DNA from: CALKWS01 sp051020515
GTDB lineage: Bacteria > Actinomycetota > Actinomycetes > Actinomycetales > Beutenbergiaceae
DNA length: 64,000 bases
NCBI RefSeq assembly: GCF_051020515.1
Contig: NZ_CP194857.1
Coordinates: forward strand, 434,001-498,000
Direction of reading: 5' to 3'
Made by a program: the position numbers and the translations under genes. Shown piece by piece: positions 36,422 to 45,657 of this stretch; position 1 is the first letter of the stretch; each line of letters opens with the position of its first letter. The notes under the pieces were generated by a model. That model had not been told where the DNA came from. It made no database searches and saw only the letters and a list, made by a program, of their open reading frames with translations.

Positions 36422-37205
36422 TCAGGCGGCGAGGGTGCCGGCGAAGATCTGCCAAGCCAGAGCGGACTTGGCGGTGAGACTGAGCGTGATGTAGAGCCGC
36501 TCCCCCAGTAGGTAGTCCCGGAACCGGCCGACCGGGCGGTACTGGAGCCACTGCACCAACGCGAACACGTTAGAAGAGGAACAGCGAGACGATGATCCCG
36601 TAAACGAAGCCGGGTGGCTCGGCCCCAGTGGTCGACCCCGGGGCGAGTGTGTAGATGACGATGCCGACCCAGGGCACCACCCCGGCAAAGCAGCCGAAGA
36701 TGAACGGCAGCCATCCGCCGTCGCCTGGCTCGTGGTAGCGCTCCTGCAGCCAGCCGAACAGGATCATCGAGGCGTTGACGCCGAACAGCGCCACCAGCGC
36801 CACCACGTCGGAGATGCCGACCAACTGGGCGATGATCACGATCATCAGCGAACTGGATAGCGCGTACTCCACCCAGCGGAAGTAGTTGTGCCTCTGCGCC
36901 AGCCCCGCTCGGTAGCGGCCGAAGAATGGTGGGGAGGCCACGATGACGTGGAACAGCGCAGACAGAACCAGGAACGTCGCGATCGCCAGCGGAATCGGGG
37001 CGTCCCACAGCGTGACCGCCTCGCCCGGGGGGCTGCCGGGCGGGCCGGCGAGGTACCTGGCGGTGATCGGCAGGGTGAAGTCGGTCGCGAGCAGCACCAC
37101 CGCGACCGCCTGGGCCGCGTGCACGACCGCGGCCGTGATGTTGTACCTGCGTAGCCCGGCGTAGCGGCTTGGGTCGATCTCCGTCGTCATCGTTGAGCCG
37201 ATCAT
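36422..37205 (-). CDS. heliorhodopsin (retinal photoreceptor), one frame break
   Basis: Seven-helix retinal-binding membrane protein, about 260 residues after the frame is restored near 36570 (one base too many or two missing in a T/C run). The counterion Glu lies in RWVEYALSSSLM (~residue 113), the FGVNASMILFGWLQE motif follows in helix 4, and helix 6 has SLFLF then NVFALVQWLQY. Helix 7 YITLSLTAKSALAWQIF carries the Schiff-base Lys (codon 36467-36469). This set is specific to heliorhodopsins, whose N-terminus faces the cytosol. It is divergent from an HxlR regulator. Start could also be ATG 37190. Confidence 0.9.
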
Positions 37206-37338
37206 TGGACAGTATTCCCACCACCGTAGTGAGTTCCACGGGGGACTGCAGGGCAGTTGAGACCTCGGCGCCGGTCACGACGACGACCTCCCCGACATCT
37301 CGCCAGAAGCGGAACCGCGCCCCCAACGTGCACGTTGC

Positions 37339-37367
37339 TTGCTTTTATGGAGCGCACTTCGTAATAT
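37339..37367 (+). promoter_or_regulatory. predicted promoter of the HxlR gene (leaderless)
   Basis: TTGCTT (37339-37344), a 17-nt spacer, TAATAT (37362-37367), then six bases to the ATG at 37374. Transcription would start on or next to the start codon, i.e. a leaderless mRNA as is common in actinobacteria. Confidence 0.55.
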
Positions 37368-37373
37368 GAATCC

Positions 37374-38036
37374 ATGAAGGATTACGGCCAGTTCTGCGGC
37401 CTTGCCAAGGCCGGCAGTGTGCTGGGTGAGCGCTGGTCGTTGCTCATCCTGCGCGACCTGAGCATCGGACCTCGCCGGTTCAAGGACCTGCTGGAGGGCT
37501 TACCGGGAATTCCGACCAGTGTGCTGGCCACGCGGCTGCGTGAGTTGCAGTCGGCGGGCGTCATCGACCGCACGGCGCAGGACCGGCCGGGTGGGGGTGT
37601 GCTCTACGGACTCACCCCGCACGGACAGGGACTCCTCCCCATCCTTGATGCGATCGGGAGATGGGGAGCGGCGACGATGGTCTCACCGGCCGACGACGAC
37701 GTGATTACCGATGCCTCGCTAGCGGCGGCCCTGCGGGCAGCCTTCCGCCCCGGCGCGGTGCGGGTCGTGACGACGTACGCGGTCCATGCCGGTCCTGCGA
37801 GCGCCTGGGCGATTGTTGAACCCGACCGGGCCATCGTCGGCGAAGGCGAACCCGGTGGCCCGCCCGACGTGACGATCCGCACCGGCCCGCAACTTCGCCT
37901 GCTGCTCGCCGGCCGAATGACACCCGCTGATGCGCTGAGTTCCGGGGCTGTCCGCCACACCGGACCTCCTGCCGCCTTCGATGACTTCATCCGCGCCTTC
38001 CATGTCCCGCTGGCCGACACCGCCGGCATTCCCTGA
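37374..38036 (+). CDS. HxlR-family transcriptional regulator
   Basis: A protein of 220 residues. The winged-helix part has CGLAKAGSVLGERWSLLIL, RDLSIGPRRFKDLLEGLPG, the PTSVLATRLRELQSAGVIDR wing and YGLTPHGQGLLPIL. The C-terminal ~100 residues form an SCP2-like domain. The ATG at 37374 is consistent with a leaderless promoter directly upstream. It is divergent from the heliorhodopsin gene and heads the two DHFR-fold genes, so it may respond to an electrophile or similar signal and control its neighbours. Confidence 0.88.
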   Translation: MKDYGQFCGLAKAGSVLGERWSLLILRDLSIGPRRFKDLLEGLPGIPTSVLATRLRELQSAGVIDRTAQDRPGGGVLYGLTPHGQGLLPILDAIGRWGAATMVSPADDDVITDASLAAALRAAFRPGAVRVVTTYAVHAGPASAWAIVEPDRAIVGEGEPGGPPDVTIRTGPQLRLLLAGRMTPADALSSGAVRHTGPPAAFDDFIRAFHVPLADTAGIP

Positions 38037-38072
38037 TCCCCAACCCAGCCAAGCCACAGAAAGGCATGCACC

Positions 38073-38744
38073 ATGAAATTGAGCGTCAATCTCTTCATGA
38101 CCCTTGACGGGGTCAGCCAAGGTCCGGGCAGCGCGGAGGAGGACACGCGCGGGGAGTTCCACCGCGGAGGCTGGCTGATGCCCGTCTTCGACGATGGATG
38201 CGGCGAGGCGGTCAATGGGTGGTACGAGCGCTGCGGTGCCCTGCTGCTGGGACGGCGCACTTTCGACACCTTCGCAACCCACTGGCCCCTTGTCACCGAC
38301 CCCGCGGACGCCGTCGCCGATCGCATCAACCACCGGCACAAGTACGTGGTGACCTCCTCGACACTGGGTGCCACCTGGGCCGACACCAGCACGCCGCTCG
38401 GCTCCGGCTTCCTCGATGACATCGGACGGCTCAAGGAGGCCGACGACGATCGTGAACTGCAGGTTCACGGGAGCATCCGCCTGGCCCGCACTCTGCACGA
38501 GGCCGGGTTGATCGACATCTACCGCTTCCTGATCGCCCCCGTCGTCGTGGGCGGCGGTGCTGGCCTGTTCGACGGGGACGGTCCCGCCTACGGCCTTCAC
38601 CTGCAGCACAGCACGGTGACGGAAAGCGGCGTCCTGTCCGTGGAGATGTCCCCGCTGGAGTTTGACAACTCACTGCGGGCCGCCGTGGTGGCCGGGCGCG
38701 ACGCCGTCGTTCCTGAACACGCCCAGGTCGGAGCACAAGCATGA
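38073..38744 (+). CDS. RibD-C / dihydrofolate-reductase-fold protein (copy 1)
   Basis: A protein of 223 residues of the RibD C-terminal-like NAD(P)H-dependent reductase family. MKLSVNLFMTLDGVSQGPG is the family start, ALLLGRRTFDTFATHWPLVTD the NADP region, and DRELQVHGSIRLARTLHEAG with RFLIAPVVVGGGAGLFDGDG the later signature. It is closely similar to copy 3 at 41.8 kb. It follows hxlR by 36 bp and is coupled by ATGA overlap to copy 2. Substrate unknown. Confidence 0.85.
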   Translation: MKLSVNLFMTLDGVSQGPGSAEEDTRGEFHRGGWLMPVFDDGCGEAVNGWYERCGALLLGRRTFDTFATHWPLVTDPADAVADRINHRHKYVVTSSTLGATWADTSTPLGSGFLDDIGRLKEADDDRELQVHGSIRLARTLHEAGLIDIYRFLIAPVVVGGGAGLFDGDGPAYGLHLQHSTVTESGVLSVEMSPLEFDNSLRAAVVAGRDAVVPEHAQVGAQA

Positions 38745-39328
38745 CCGTCATCGCCAGCCTGAGCGTCTCCCTCGACGGGTTCTACACCGGCCCGGACCCG
38801 GACCCGGAGAGCCCGATGGGCAGCGGCGGGGCGTCGTTACACGGCTGGTTCGCCCACGACGTCGCCGACAGGAACCAACTCACCGCCGACGACGTGCTGG
38901 GCCCGGAGTTCGACCGCACCGGCGCCCTGGTGATGGGGCATGACAGTTACCAGCACGCCGAAGCCATCTGGGGGCCCCACCCGCCATTCGAGATGCCCAT
39001 CTTCGTCCTGACCCATCACGCCCGCCCCGACGACGTGCGCGAAGGCTCCACCTTCCACTTCGTCACCGACGGTTTCGAAGCCGCCGTACAGCGGGCGACC
39101 GCTGCCGCCGCGGGCAAAGCCGTAGGACTGCACGGCGGGGGCGCCATTCAACAGGGCCTGCAAAGCGGCCTGCTGGAGGAACTCCAGATCCACCTGGTCC
39201 CCGTCCTGCTGCACCAGGGACGCCGTCTGTTCGAGAGCGGTGGGGACGCTCCGGTGGAACTCGACATCGTCCGGGTGGCAGAAGGCCCCGGGGTAACGCA
39301 CTTGAAGTACCGGCCCCGGTGGCCCTGA
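38741..39328 (+). CDS. RibD-C / dihydrofolate-reductase-fold protein (copy 2)
   Basis: A protein of 195 residues. It shares the fold with copies 1 and 3 but is more distant: ASLSVSLDGFYTGPDPDPE, ALVMGHDSYQHAEAIWG, then KAVGLHGGGAIQQGLQSGLL and EELQIHLVPVLLHQGRRLFE. Translationally coupled to copy 1 (ATGA at 38741-38744). Probably an NAD(P)H-dependent reductase with unknown substrate. Confidence 0.85.
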   Translation: MTVIASLSVSLDGFYTGPDPDPESPMGSGGASLHGWFAHDVADRNQLTADDVLGPEFDRTGALVMGHDSYQHAEAIWGPHPPFEMPIFVLTHHARPDDVREGSTFHFVTDGFEAAVQRATAAAAGKAVGLHGGGAIQQGLQSGLLEELQIHLVPVLLHQGRRLFESGGDAPVELDIVRVAEGPGVTHLKYRPRWP

Positions 39329-39361
39329 ACCGCCAGTCACGACAGGGTACGGCCAGAGGCC

Positions 39362-40596
39362 TCAACGCTCGATCGAGGCGATCTGCGCTTCGAGATATCG
39401 CGCCGCGGCGGCACCACCGTCTTCGGCGCGGAATGCCTGCGCGACGCGGTCAGCCGACGCACGCACGCGCTCATCGGCGAGGATCCGTTCTACGGCGTCG
39501 GCCAGAAGTCGTGTGCCGGCTTGTTTCGGAGAGAGTGCAATCGCATTACCCTGCGCGACGCACTGGTCGATATTCCACACCTGCTCCGGCTGGAGTCCGA
39601 ACCCCACGAAGGGGGTGCCGGTTGCGCACGCGGTCTGCACGGTTCCCTGGCCGCCGTGCAGCACGGCGGCGTCGACGAATCCGCCGAGGCGGTGGGCGGG
39701 AAGGAGGTCGGTGACGTGGACGTTCGCGGGCAGACGGTCATCGGGATCGAGATAGTGCCGTATCGGCGCAATGACATTCACCGGCAATTCACCGAGCCCG
39801 GCCGCTGCGGCCAGAGCGAGGCCGCGGTGCGCCGACGAGCCGAGGCCCAAATAGACAAGGGGTCGCTCCTCCGCGGCCAGTTCGGCGACGATCGGCGGCA
39901 GTTCGCCGTCGAGATGCGCGAAGATCGGGCCGACGCGCGCATAGCCCGGTGGCAGCGAGAAGCCCTCCAATTCCCACGGCATGACGGTGAGAAGGTTGTG
40001 GTCCGCCTCGAGAAGCGATGCGATGGTGCGAAGCGGTGCCAGCCCGTTGGCGACCGCGACTCGTGCGAAGCCCTCGGGGCGAGTGGCGCGTGGTTGTACG
40101 CCCAGCGCAACAGACGGGTCGCGACAGTGTCGGCAAGCCGGGCGGCCGTGCCCGTCCCGCGAACAAGACCGATCCGACCAACCTGCTCGACCTGTGGTCG
40201 GGTCAGAGCGAACGGGACGGGATAGAACAAGGGCACTCCCTCGGCACGCGCTGAGATCATCGAGGTCGGATTCGTGCCGATGACCACGGCCGCGGCATCC
40301 ACCTCGCGGATCAGACGCCTCTCGGCGCCCACCCGCGCTGCGACCAGTTCGTCGGTGAAGGGAGATCTCAGCGTCTTGCCCTGATCGAAACGCAGCGCCT
40401 GCCGGCGCTCCACTTCGGTGAACGAGGGTTCGCTCGGGCGATACTCGAAACCCGCGTCGACGATGAGATGAGCGAAGTCGTGCTCATAGCCCTGGAACAC
40501 GGCACGGTGCCGGGGATCCAGCGCCCGGGCGACCTCGATCATCCGCGTCACCTCGGCGAGATTGAAGGTGATCGGACAGAAGACGATCGTGCTCAC
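39362..40596 (-). CDS. MGT/UGT-like glycosyltransferase (GT1 family), one frame break
   Basis: About 411 residues after adding one base at the GGG run on the minus strand (40071-40073). The N-lobe begins VSTIVFCPITFNLAEVTR, typical of macrolide- and sterol-type GT1 enzymes. The C-lobe has the donor-binding PSPG-like region, LPAHRLGGFVDAAVLHGGQG followed by TGTPFVGFGLQPEQVWN. The GTG at 40596 has GGAGG 9 nt upstream. It probably transfers a sugar to a small hydrophobic acceptor; donor and acceptor are not predictable. Confidence 0.85.
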
Positions 40597-40799
40597 GGGG
40601 TCGGCACCTCCAGCGTGCTTCGGATCCCTGCCCACGCTACGCGCCCATAGGGACCCCTCGCAGGGAGCACCGAGGCCGCGGCCTGAAGCCGGCCTCCACT
40701 GGTCCTGTGCGCGATAGGTTCAGCGCAGCAAGGGTGCACGAGCCCGTGCCCGTGCGACGACGACATTCGAGACGGCTTTGTGGGCGGGAGCGGAGCGAC

Positions 40800-41635
40800 A
40801 TGGGTGAGCGGCAAGACTCCCAACTCAAGGATGGTCGCGACGTCGCGATCCACCACGCGGGCTCCCCCGCCCCGGGCGCGCCCGTGCTCGTGATGCATTA
40901 CGGCACGCCGCACACCGGGAAGCATCCGCCGCCAATCGACCAGCTAGCCGCTGCGGTCGGGCTACGCCTGGTGTCGGTGACCCGCCCGGGCTTCGCGGGC
41001 TCATCCCGACGTGCTGGTCGCACGGTATCCGACGCTGCTGAGGACATCATCGAGGTCCTGGACCGGCTGAACGTCGGCCGCATGGTCACGGCCGGGTACT
41101 CGGGCGGCGGCCCGCACGCACTCGCGCTGGCAGCCCTTGCGCCCGATCGCGTCGACCATGCCGCAACGTTCGGATGCCCCGCCCCCTATGACCAGACGCC
41201 GGATTGGTTCACGGGTATGGCGGCCAACGGGGGCGGGCTGCGGCCCGCTGCCGAAGGGCCCGAGGCGAGGGAGCGCTATCAGCGCACGGCCGAGTTCGAT
41301 CCCGGCAGTTTCACAGCAGCCGATTGGGCAGCCCTGTCGGGACCGTGGGCCGGCATCGGTGACGACGCCCAATCGGCAACTGCCGCGGGCAGCGCGTTCG
41401 GCGAGATCGACGACGATCTCGCACTCGTCGCGCCATGGGGCGTCGACCTCGATCGGATTACCACCAGAGTCAGTGTGTTCCACGCAGCGTCCGACCGCGT
41501 CATCCCTGCTCATCACGCGGAGCGACTCGCCGCGCTGCTGCCGTCGGCCGGCGTGCGCTCACTCGAGGCTCGGGGCACGTCGCCGTTCTTGGGCAGTTGC
41601 CCCAGTGGATGCGTGCTGTCGCTCCTCATACGTGA
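40800..41635 (+). CDS. alpha/beta-hydrolase, one frame break
   Basis: About 278 residues after adding one base in the GGGG run 41572-41575. The fold starts with VLVMHYGTPHTGKHPP, then the RPGFAGSSRRAGR oxyanion region, the nucleophile elbow TAGYSGGGPHALALA (Ser in GYSGG), a late Asp in VFHAASDRVIPAHHAERL and, after repair, the catalytic His in RGHVAVL. Substrate unknown (esterase, haloperoxidase-like or peptidase). ATG 40800 was preferred over an upstream start that lacks a recognisable N-terminus. Confidence 0.85.
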
Positions 41636-41751
41636 CGGTGACATGCCCGGCCCGATACCTTGACGCCGGTCCTATCGTGAGTGCATCTCGGGCTGGGGGC
41701 TCCCGTGTGTGGGGGTGCCATCCCTTGCCCAGCGCCGACCGATCCCGTTAT

Positions 41752-41768
41752 GTTCTACGACGTACAAC
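41752..41768 (+). promoter_or_regulatory. candidate TetR operator upstream of the DHFR3-GNAT-SnoaL operon
   Basis: GTTCTACGACGTACAAC is an imperfect palindrome (GTT-n-TACG-n-CGTA-n-AAC). Its core TACGACGTA differs by one base from TACAACGTA, which lies just upstream of the tetR gene at 44.1 kb. It is 31 bp before the GTG at 41799. Confidence 0.55.
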
Positions 41769-41798
41769 ACATGGACCAGCGTCGGGAGTGATCCGCAG

Positions 41799-42424
41799 GT
41801 GAAGTTGACCGTCATGCAGTTCGTGAGCCTCGATGGCGTGTCGCAGGGACCCGGCTCCCCGCAGGAGGATCCGAGCGGAGGGTTCACCCGAGGGGGGTGG
41901 CTGGTCCCGCACATGGATGCCTCATTCGTGGAGCAGGCTTCCGACTGGCTCGGCCACGCCGATGCGCTGCTGTTCGGCAGGCGTACCTACGAGGCGTTCG
42001 CCCGTGACTGGCCACAAATCACCGATCCAGGGGACCCGTTCGCGGCGCGGATGAACAGTCTGCCGAAGTATGTGCGACACAGACCCTGTCCGACGCCGGC
42101 TGGGATCCCACCACCATCTTGACGGGAGATGTTGAGGCCCAGGTTGCTGACCTCAAGTCCCGGCCAGGCCGTGACCTGCAAGTGCATGGTAGTTCGGCGC
42201 TGGCTCAGAGCCTGTTCTCCGCCGGCCTGGTCGACGAGCTGCGGTTGGTCGTCGCCCCCGTGGTCGTGGGTCAGGGCCGTCGACTCTTCCCCGATGGCGC
42301 GAGCCCTCTCGGCCTTGACCTGGTCAACAGCCGTACGACACCGCAGGGGTTGACCATCCAGGTCTTCGAGACGCGAGGGAGGCCGGACTTCGCGGTCTAC
42401 GAGGGCGTCTCCTCGGTGGGATGA
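41799..42424 (+). CDS. RibD-C / dihydrofolate-reductase-fold protein (copy 3), one frame break
   Basis: About 208 residues after adding one base near 42072-42074. KLTVMQFVSLDGVSQGPG and TRGGWLVPHMDASFVEQ are close to copy 1; ALLFGRRTYEAFARDWPQ is the NADP region. After the break the sequence runs ATQTLSDAGWDPTTILTGD, then DLQVHGSSALAQSLFSAG, LRLVVAPVVVGQGRRLFPDG and the end. Start GTG 41799 has GGGAG upstream. ATGA overlap with the GNAT gene shows an operon. Confidence 0.85.
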
Positions 42425-42961
42425 ACTGGCGCGAAGACTCCGACGACGCCCCCCTCCCTCCGCGACTCAGACGGTACCGGGATGGGGATGCGCAGCCCAC
42501 CCTGGAGGTGTACGTGCGCGCCATCCGAGAAACGGCGTCAGCCCACTACCGCCCAGACCAGGTCAACGCATGGTGCCCTCCACACCTGGACAGCACGGCG
42601 TGGGCCGCTGCTCGTTCACGGGTGTGGACGATCGTGGCCGAGGTGGAGGGGGTTCTCGTGGGCTTCTGCGACCTGACCGACGAGGCAGAGGTAGACATGC
42701 TGTTCGTTGCCCGCTCAGGCCGGTGGGCGTGGCATCGCCCGCTCGTTGATCACCAGCGTGCTGGCCGAAGCCAGGCGACGAGGGTGCACGCGTGTCACGA
42801 CCCGAGCGAGCCGCGCCGCCCGGGCAACATTCGCCAGGTGTGGCTTCGTGGTCGACCGTGAGAACAAGACGAATACGGTCCGCGGCGTCCTGGTGCCGAA
42901 CTTCGAGATGCATGTCGAAATCACAGGGCCATGGGCTCGGTCCGGAGATCTCCCGGCATAG
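42421..42961 (+). CDS. GNAT-family N-acetyltransferase, one frame break
   Basis: About 179 residues once the frame is restored near 42707-42712 (two bases missing or one extra). PRLRRYRDGDAQPTLEVYV starts the domain; TIVAEVEGVLVGFCDL is the central strand, and after the break PAQAGGRGIARSLITSV is the acetyl-CoA-binding P-x-x-Q-x-GRG-x-A motif, followed by ARATFARCGFVV and MHVEI. Substrate unknown. Second gene of the operon starting at 41799. Confidence 0.8.
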
Positions 42962-42988
42962 CCCACCCAACGAGGAGGTAGAGAGAAC

Positions 42989-43360
42989 GTGGGAACGAGT
43001 AGGAACAAGCAGACCGTGGAGCGCTACCTCGATGGCTTTCGACGCACCGATCACGGCCAGATCCTGGACTGCCTGACCGACGACATCAGGTGGACGGTGT
43101 TCGGTGCCTTCACGCTGGAAGGCAAGGCTGCCTACGACGCCGCCATCGAGGGCCCTGGGTTCGCAGGGGACCCCGAGCTGGAGGTGGTGCGGATGGTCGA
43201 GGAGGGTGACACGATCATGGCTGAACTCCGTGGCCGGGTCCCACAAGGGGACGGGTCCACGCAGCGGTTGAGCATGGCGGAGGTCTTTGTGATGCGAGAA
43301 GGCCTGATCTGTGAGCGGCGCGCCTGGGTCATTCCGCTGGCCGAGGAAGACGTCTGGTAA
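42989..43360 (+). CDS. SnoaL-like / NTF2-fold protein
   Basis: A protein of 123 residues. NKQTVERYLDGFRRTDHGQI and LDCLTDDIRWTVFGAFTLEG are the first helix and strand of the NTF2/SnoaL-like fold, with later VVRMVEEGDTIMAELRG and SMAEVFVMREGLICERRA. Such proteins are enzymes (isomerases, cyclases) or simple binding domains; no catalytic residue is obvious. Third gene of the operon from 41799, after a short spacing with AGGAGG. Confidence 0.8.
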   Translation: MGTSRNKQTVERYLDGFRRTDHGQILDCLTDDIRWTVFGAFTLEGKAAYDAAIEGPGFAGDPELEVVRMVEEGDTIMAELRGRVPQGDGSTQRLSMAEVFVMREGLICERRAWVIPLAEEDVW

Positions 43361-43457
43361 GCGGGGCACCCGACCTCTCCGGCGCACGCTGTTGTCGTTG
43401 ACTGGCGCCTCCCACGGGGCAGCGGGTCATCCACCTTCCAGCGCCGTCCGCCCAGCA

Positions 43458-44105
43458 TCATCTGCTCGCGGCACTGGCCAGGCCCTCGATGAGCGCATCG
43501 AGAGTGACGAGGAACAAGTCCTGTCCGCTGCCCGGGGCATGGCCGCACGTGACCGCAGCCTGCAGGGCAGGGAAGTCGGCGAGTTCCACTGCGGAGAGAC
43601 GTTCCACCCGCTCCGGGTCGCCCCCATCCCCCGTCGTCTCCGGGAACGCCCCCAGGCTGCCGACCACGAACCCCGTCACCACGTGGATGGCCTGCAGCGC
43701 CCACCCGGGCGGGAACCCACCCTCCTGCAGGACACGCACTCCCCTGTCCAACATCCGCAGGACGGTAGGCGTGAGGGCAGGGCGGGTCGCAACCAGGGGC
43801 AGCACCTCCGGGTGCGCTCGCAGCCGTGCACTGAGCCTCAACCCGTAGGAACGCATGAACTCACGCCACTCACGCCCAGTTGACTCCGGCGGCACGGCGT
43901 CGCCGACGACCAGTTCCACCAACCCGTCAAGGAGTTGGTCCTTGTTCGACACGTGATGGTAGAGCGCCATTGCCTCGACACCCAGTTCAGCAGCCAAACC
44001 GCGCATAGTCAGCGACGCAGCACCTTGCCGGTCGACGAGATCGAGAGCGCCGCCGAGCACCATCGCCCGGGTCAGCCCTGCGTGCTGACCTCGGACGCGC
44101 TTCAC
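43458..44105 (-). CDS. TetR/AcrR-family transcriptional repressor
   Basis: About 215 residues. The N-terminal HTH reads HAGLTRAMVLGGALDLVDRQ, SLTMRGLAAELGVEAMALYHH, the usual TetR motif with the recognition helix ending YHHVSNKDQLLD. The C-terminal ligand domain is the TetR_C type (MRSYGLRLSARLRAHPEVLP). The GTG at 44105 is preferred; it places a candidate operator 18 bp upstream and so suits autoregulation. Convergent with the SnoaL operon; the shared operator suggests it controls that operon. Confidence 0.85.
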   Translation of the reverse strand: MKRVRGQHAGLTRAMVLGGALDLVDRQGAASLTMRGLAAELGVEAMALYHHVSNKDQLLDGLVELVVGDAVPPESTGREWREFMRSYGLRLSARLRAHPEVLPLVATRPALTPTVLRMLDRGVRVLQEGGFPPGWALQAIHVVTGFVVGSLGAFPETTGDGGDPERVERLSAVELADFPALQAAVTCGHAPGSGQDLFLVTLDALIEGLASAASR

Positions 44106-44527
44106 GGGGAGAGGCCCTGATATGTCATACAACGTAAATCTACGCGATCGAATTGCGGCCACCGAGCGTTGCTCGACTCGACGCGAGCCCGCATGAACGG
44201 GCGGCCAGGACTCCTCTGGGCACGAGAGCCAATCACGCGCGCCTACTGGACCGCCACCCGGCCGCCCTGTGCGCACCACCACGCAGTGCCACCGGCTTCA
44301 CGGCCGGTTGCCTCGTGAATTCGGTCGCGTCGAACCGGAGACCGATGCGTGCGACCTGGAGGGGTGACTAGGCTCATGCCATGGACACCGGCTGCGAGAG
44401 CGTCAGGCCCGTTGCCACCCTTATCACCTCCACCTTGGTGGACGGCGACTGGAAAGCCGTGACCAGCCCGACCCGAGCCTCGAAGGCTGGGGGCGCGGCG
44501 CCCCGCACGCCGCGGTGAGGGGCCAGA
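44106..44527. other. 422-bp intergenic region between tetR and the membrane gene
   Basis: Holds the TetR-type operator at 44123-44136. The rest shows no gene I can support; a 45-codon stretch starting at ATG 44381 exists but has no ribosome site and no family likeness. Confidence 0.5.
44123..44136 (-). promoter_or_regulatory. candidate TetR operator upstream of tetR
   Basis: TGTCATACAACGTA shares the pattern TGTnnTACrACGTA with the site at 41752-41768 upstream of the DHFR operon. It sits 18 bp ahead of the tetR start. Confidence 0.5.
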
Positions 44528-45216
44528 GTGCCGCCGGTTGAGATCCTCATCATCGCGCTTCCGCGCTGGCGACGGTGCTGGCGCTCGGCATCGGTTCGAC
44601 CGTACGCATCGAGCGGCGACGTCGTCGTGCGACGAACGGTGCCCGCGAGTTCGCCACACGGCACGCCTGGCGTTATGAGGAGGAATCCGAGGGCCTCACC
44701 GAGAGCTTCGAGTTGCCCATCACCGCTTCCGGCAGACTTCGCCGGCTCCGTTCCCGCAACCTCCTCAGCGGCACCTACCGAAGCCGGGCGGCACAGTCCT
44801 GGGAGTTCGCCGCCACTGAGCGCACGAAGGGAAGCAGCCGCAGCAGGGGGTCCACTCATGTGCATCTCTACCACCTGGCCGCGCTCAAGGCGGACCGGGA
44901 GTTACCGGCGCTGACGATCACATCCCGGGGCGGTGCTTTCTCGCGGGCCCTCGCCGGCGCGCCCAGCCAGACCACCGGGGACGCGGGATTCGACCGCGCC
45001 TGGGGGGCGAAGGCGCAGAACCAGGGCGTTCTGCGCGCCCTCCTCGGTGACGGCTTCCGTGCTCGTCTCCTGGACTTCCACGGCGAACTGGACGGCCTGG
45101 CCACCCGTGGTTCGACCTTGCTGCTCTGGCGCAAGGGCCGTCAGCAGGCCGAGGACATTGAGCCCCTGCTGGAGAAGGCAGCCGAGATCCTCCGGCACCT
45201 CGAGCGGCGGGGCTGA
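44528..45216 (+). CDS. hypothetical protein with one N-terminal membrane helix, one frame break
   Basis: About 229 residues after adding one base near 44558-44563. The first 28 residues form one membrane helix (VEILIIAL then LATVLALGIGSTV), a basic IERRRRR stop-transfer follows, and the rest is soluble: RHAWRYEEESEGLTESFELP, then STHVHLYHLAALKADRELP, LDFHGELDGLATRGSTLLLW. No family recognised. Orientation is helix first, soluble part in the cytosol by the positive-inside rule. Confidence 0.55.
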
Positions 45217-45338
45217 GGCCCACGCTCAGGGCGCCGTCCAGGCCACTGACGGCCGAGACCACAGCAAGCGCGAAATGTCCGCCGCAGACCTGGCGACCGG
45301 CGCGAGGACCGCCGCCTGCTGGACGCGGGTGAGCGGGG

Positions 45339-45620
45339 TCAGCGCCACGACAGTTCCCCGATCACGGCGACGGCCGGCCCGCTGCGCACGTCGTCCAGGA
45401 ACCCGGAGGGCGCGGCGAACTCCTCGGTGGTGAGGATCGTCGGGCTCACGGGACGGTGCACCGCAACCTCGACTCGGGTGCACGCCTGGTAAACCGCGTC
45501 CACGTCGGGGTCCCCGAGCACCATGACGTCAATGTCGTGCGGCGCCGGACCGGCATCCCCGAGCATCCGCGAGGAGCGGCGCTTCGGTTCAACGTGCTCG
45601 CCGAACACCTCGCCGCTCAC
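45339..45620 (-). pseudogene. C-terminal fragment of a nucleotidyltransferase-type protein
   Basis: Reads HDIDVMVLGDPDVDAVYQAC, then HRPVSPTILTTEEFAAPSGF and DDVRSGPAVAVIGEL. This resembles the C-terminal nucleotidyltransferase part seen after an ArsR-like DNA-binding domain in some proteins, with the aspartate pair DID-V retained but the upstream region missing. No plausible start precedes it in frame. Probably a remnant left by an insertion or deletion event next to the integrase fragment. Confidence 0.5.
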
Positions 45621-45657
45621 CGCCCACCGGCAAGGATCGTTGGCTCCTCGGGGGTGA

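Noticed and set aside
45226..45483. Protein-coding gene on the minus strand in the integrase region
   Set aside because: Its residues are arginine/proline low-complexity typical of antisense frames in high-GC DNA.
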